Assembly: GCA_029821875.1 (NCBI GenBank)
Contig: JALGXW010000028.1
Location: 1 to 48,652, forward strand
Length of the DNA: 48,652 nucleotides
Direction of reading: 5' to 3'
Source of the DNA: Candidatus Hebobacterum abditum
Lineage (GTDB): Bacteria; Armatimonadota; Hebobacteria; Hebobacterales; Hebobacteraceae
The notes beneath the pieces were generated by a model. The model was not told the DNA's origin. It made no database searches and saw nothing but the letters and a program-made list of their open reading frames with translations. A program made the translations under genes and the position numbers. Shown here one piece after another: positions 48,638-48,652 of this stretch (positions are counted from its first letter, which is position 1; the number at the start of each line of letters is the position of its first letter).

Positions 48638-48652
48638 GTCTGGCCTCCCCTG

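Overview
The window is 48.65 kb of high-GC, gene-dense bacterial chromosome. No rRNA, CRISPR array, phage or insertion sequence is visible. The best taxonomic hint is the type-II pseudopilin/DUF1559 protein at 25075-26109 (N-methylation motif, H-X9-DG motif). With the DUF6785/6784-type membrane protein, many glycoside-catabolism genes and URO-D paralogues, this points to the Planctomycetes/Verrucomicrobia/Armatimonadota group. An Armatimonadota-like, saccharolytic, diderm heterotroph is my best inference. It is not proven from sequence alone.

Layout. 1-2655: end of an unknown gene, a membrane/zinc-ribbon protein, zwf, and a vestige of a 6-phosphogluconolactonase gene. 2685-6901 (mostly minus): a damaged GNAT, a gene fragment, a SAM methyltransferase, an acyl-ACP-reductase-like enzyme, a ferredoxin-fused aldo/keto reductase and a DUF5661 protein. 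7030-12888 (minus): URO-D family protein, GH2 glycosidase, quinate-5-dehydrogenase-like protein, dus, coaX and a small membrane protein, several overlapping by a few bases. 12969-17943: a small zinc-finger membrane protein, two divergent GH4 glycosidases, a second URO-D protein and a MEDS-domain protein. 18039-23463 (minus): a secreted Arg/Gly-rich protein, then a carbohydrate ABC transporter (solute-binding protein and two permeases, no ATPase) preceded by two isoprenylcysteine-methyltransferase-like membrane proteins. 23803-31366: Eis-like GNAT, pseudopilin, DUF6785 membrane protein, a second ferredoxin-fused AKR and a GT-C-like membrane protein, with strong hairpin terminators between convergent pairs. 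31504-36447: esterase-like hydrolase, YfiH/LACC1 protein, a decayed LysE exporter, a two-gene HTH/4-TM membrane module with a consensus promoter, and a sugar isomerase-like TIM barrel. 36531-48637 (all minus): two moeA genes (one fused to a periplasmic-binding-like domain), a tRNA-Ala, an anchored protein, rpoD, dnaG, nfo, rfaE1, nth and purA.

Functionally the window mixes a housekeeping block (sigma factor, primase, DNA repair, purine, CoA and molybdopterin synthesis) with a sugar-scavenging block: glycosidases GH2 and GH4 x2, CUT1 transporter, AKRs, TIM-barrel isomerase, esterase, and zwf feeding the oxidative pentose phosphate route. The most unusual points are: an acyl-ACP-reductase-like enzyme keeping the catalytic cysteine, with a broken second copy fused behind a methyltransferase; a tRNA-Ala(CGC) whose D and anticodon arms look like tRNA-Glu; a self-contained HTH plus 4-TM module with repeat operators; and several gene remnants that each show a clean internal or terminal loss.
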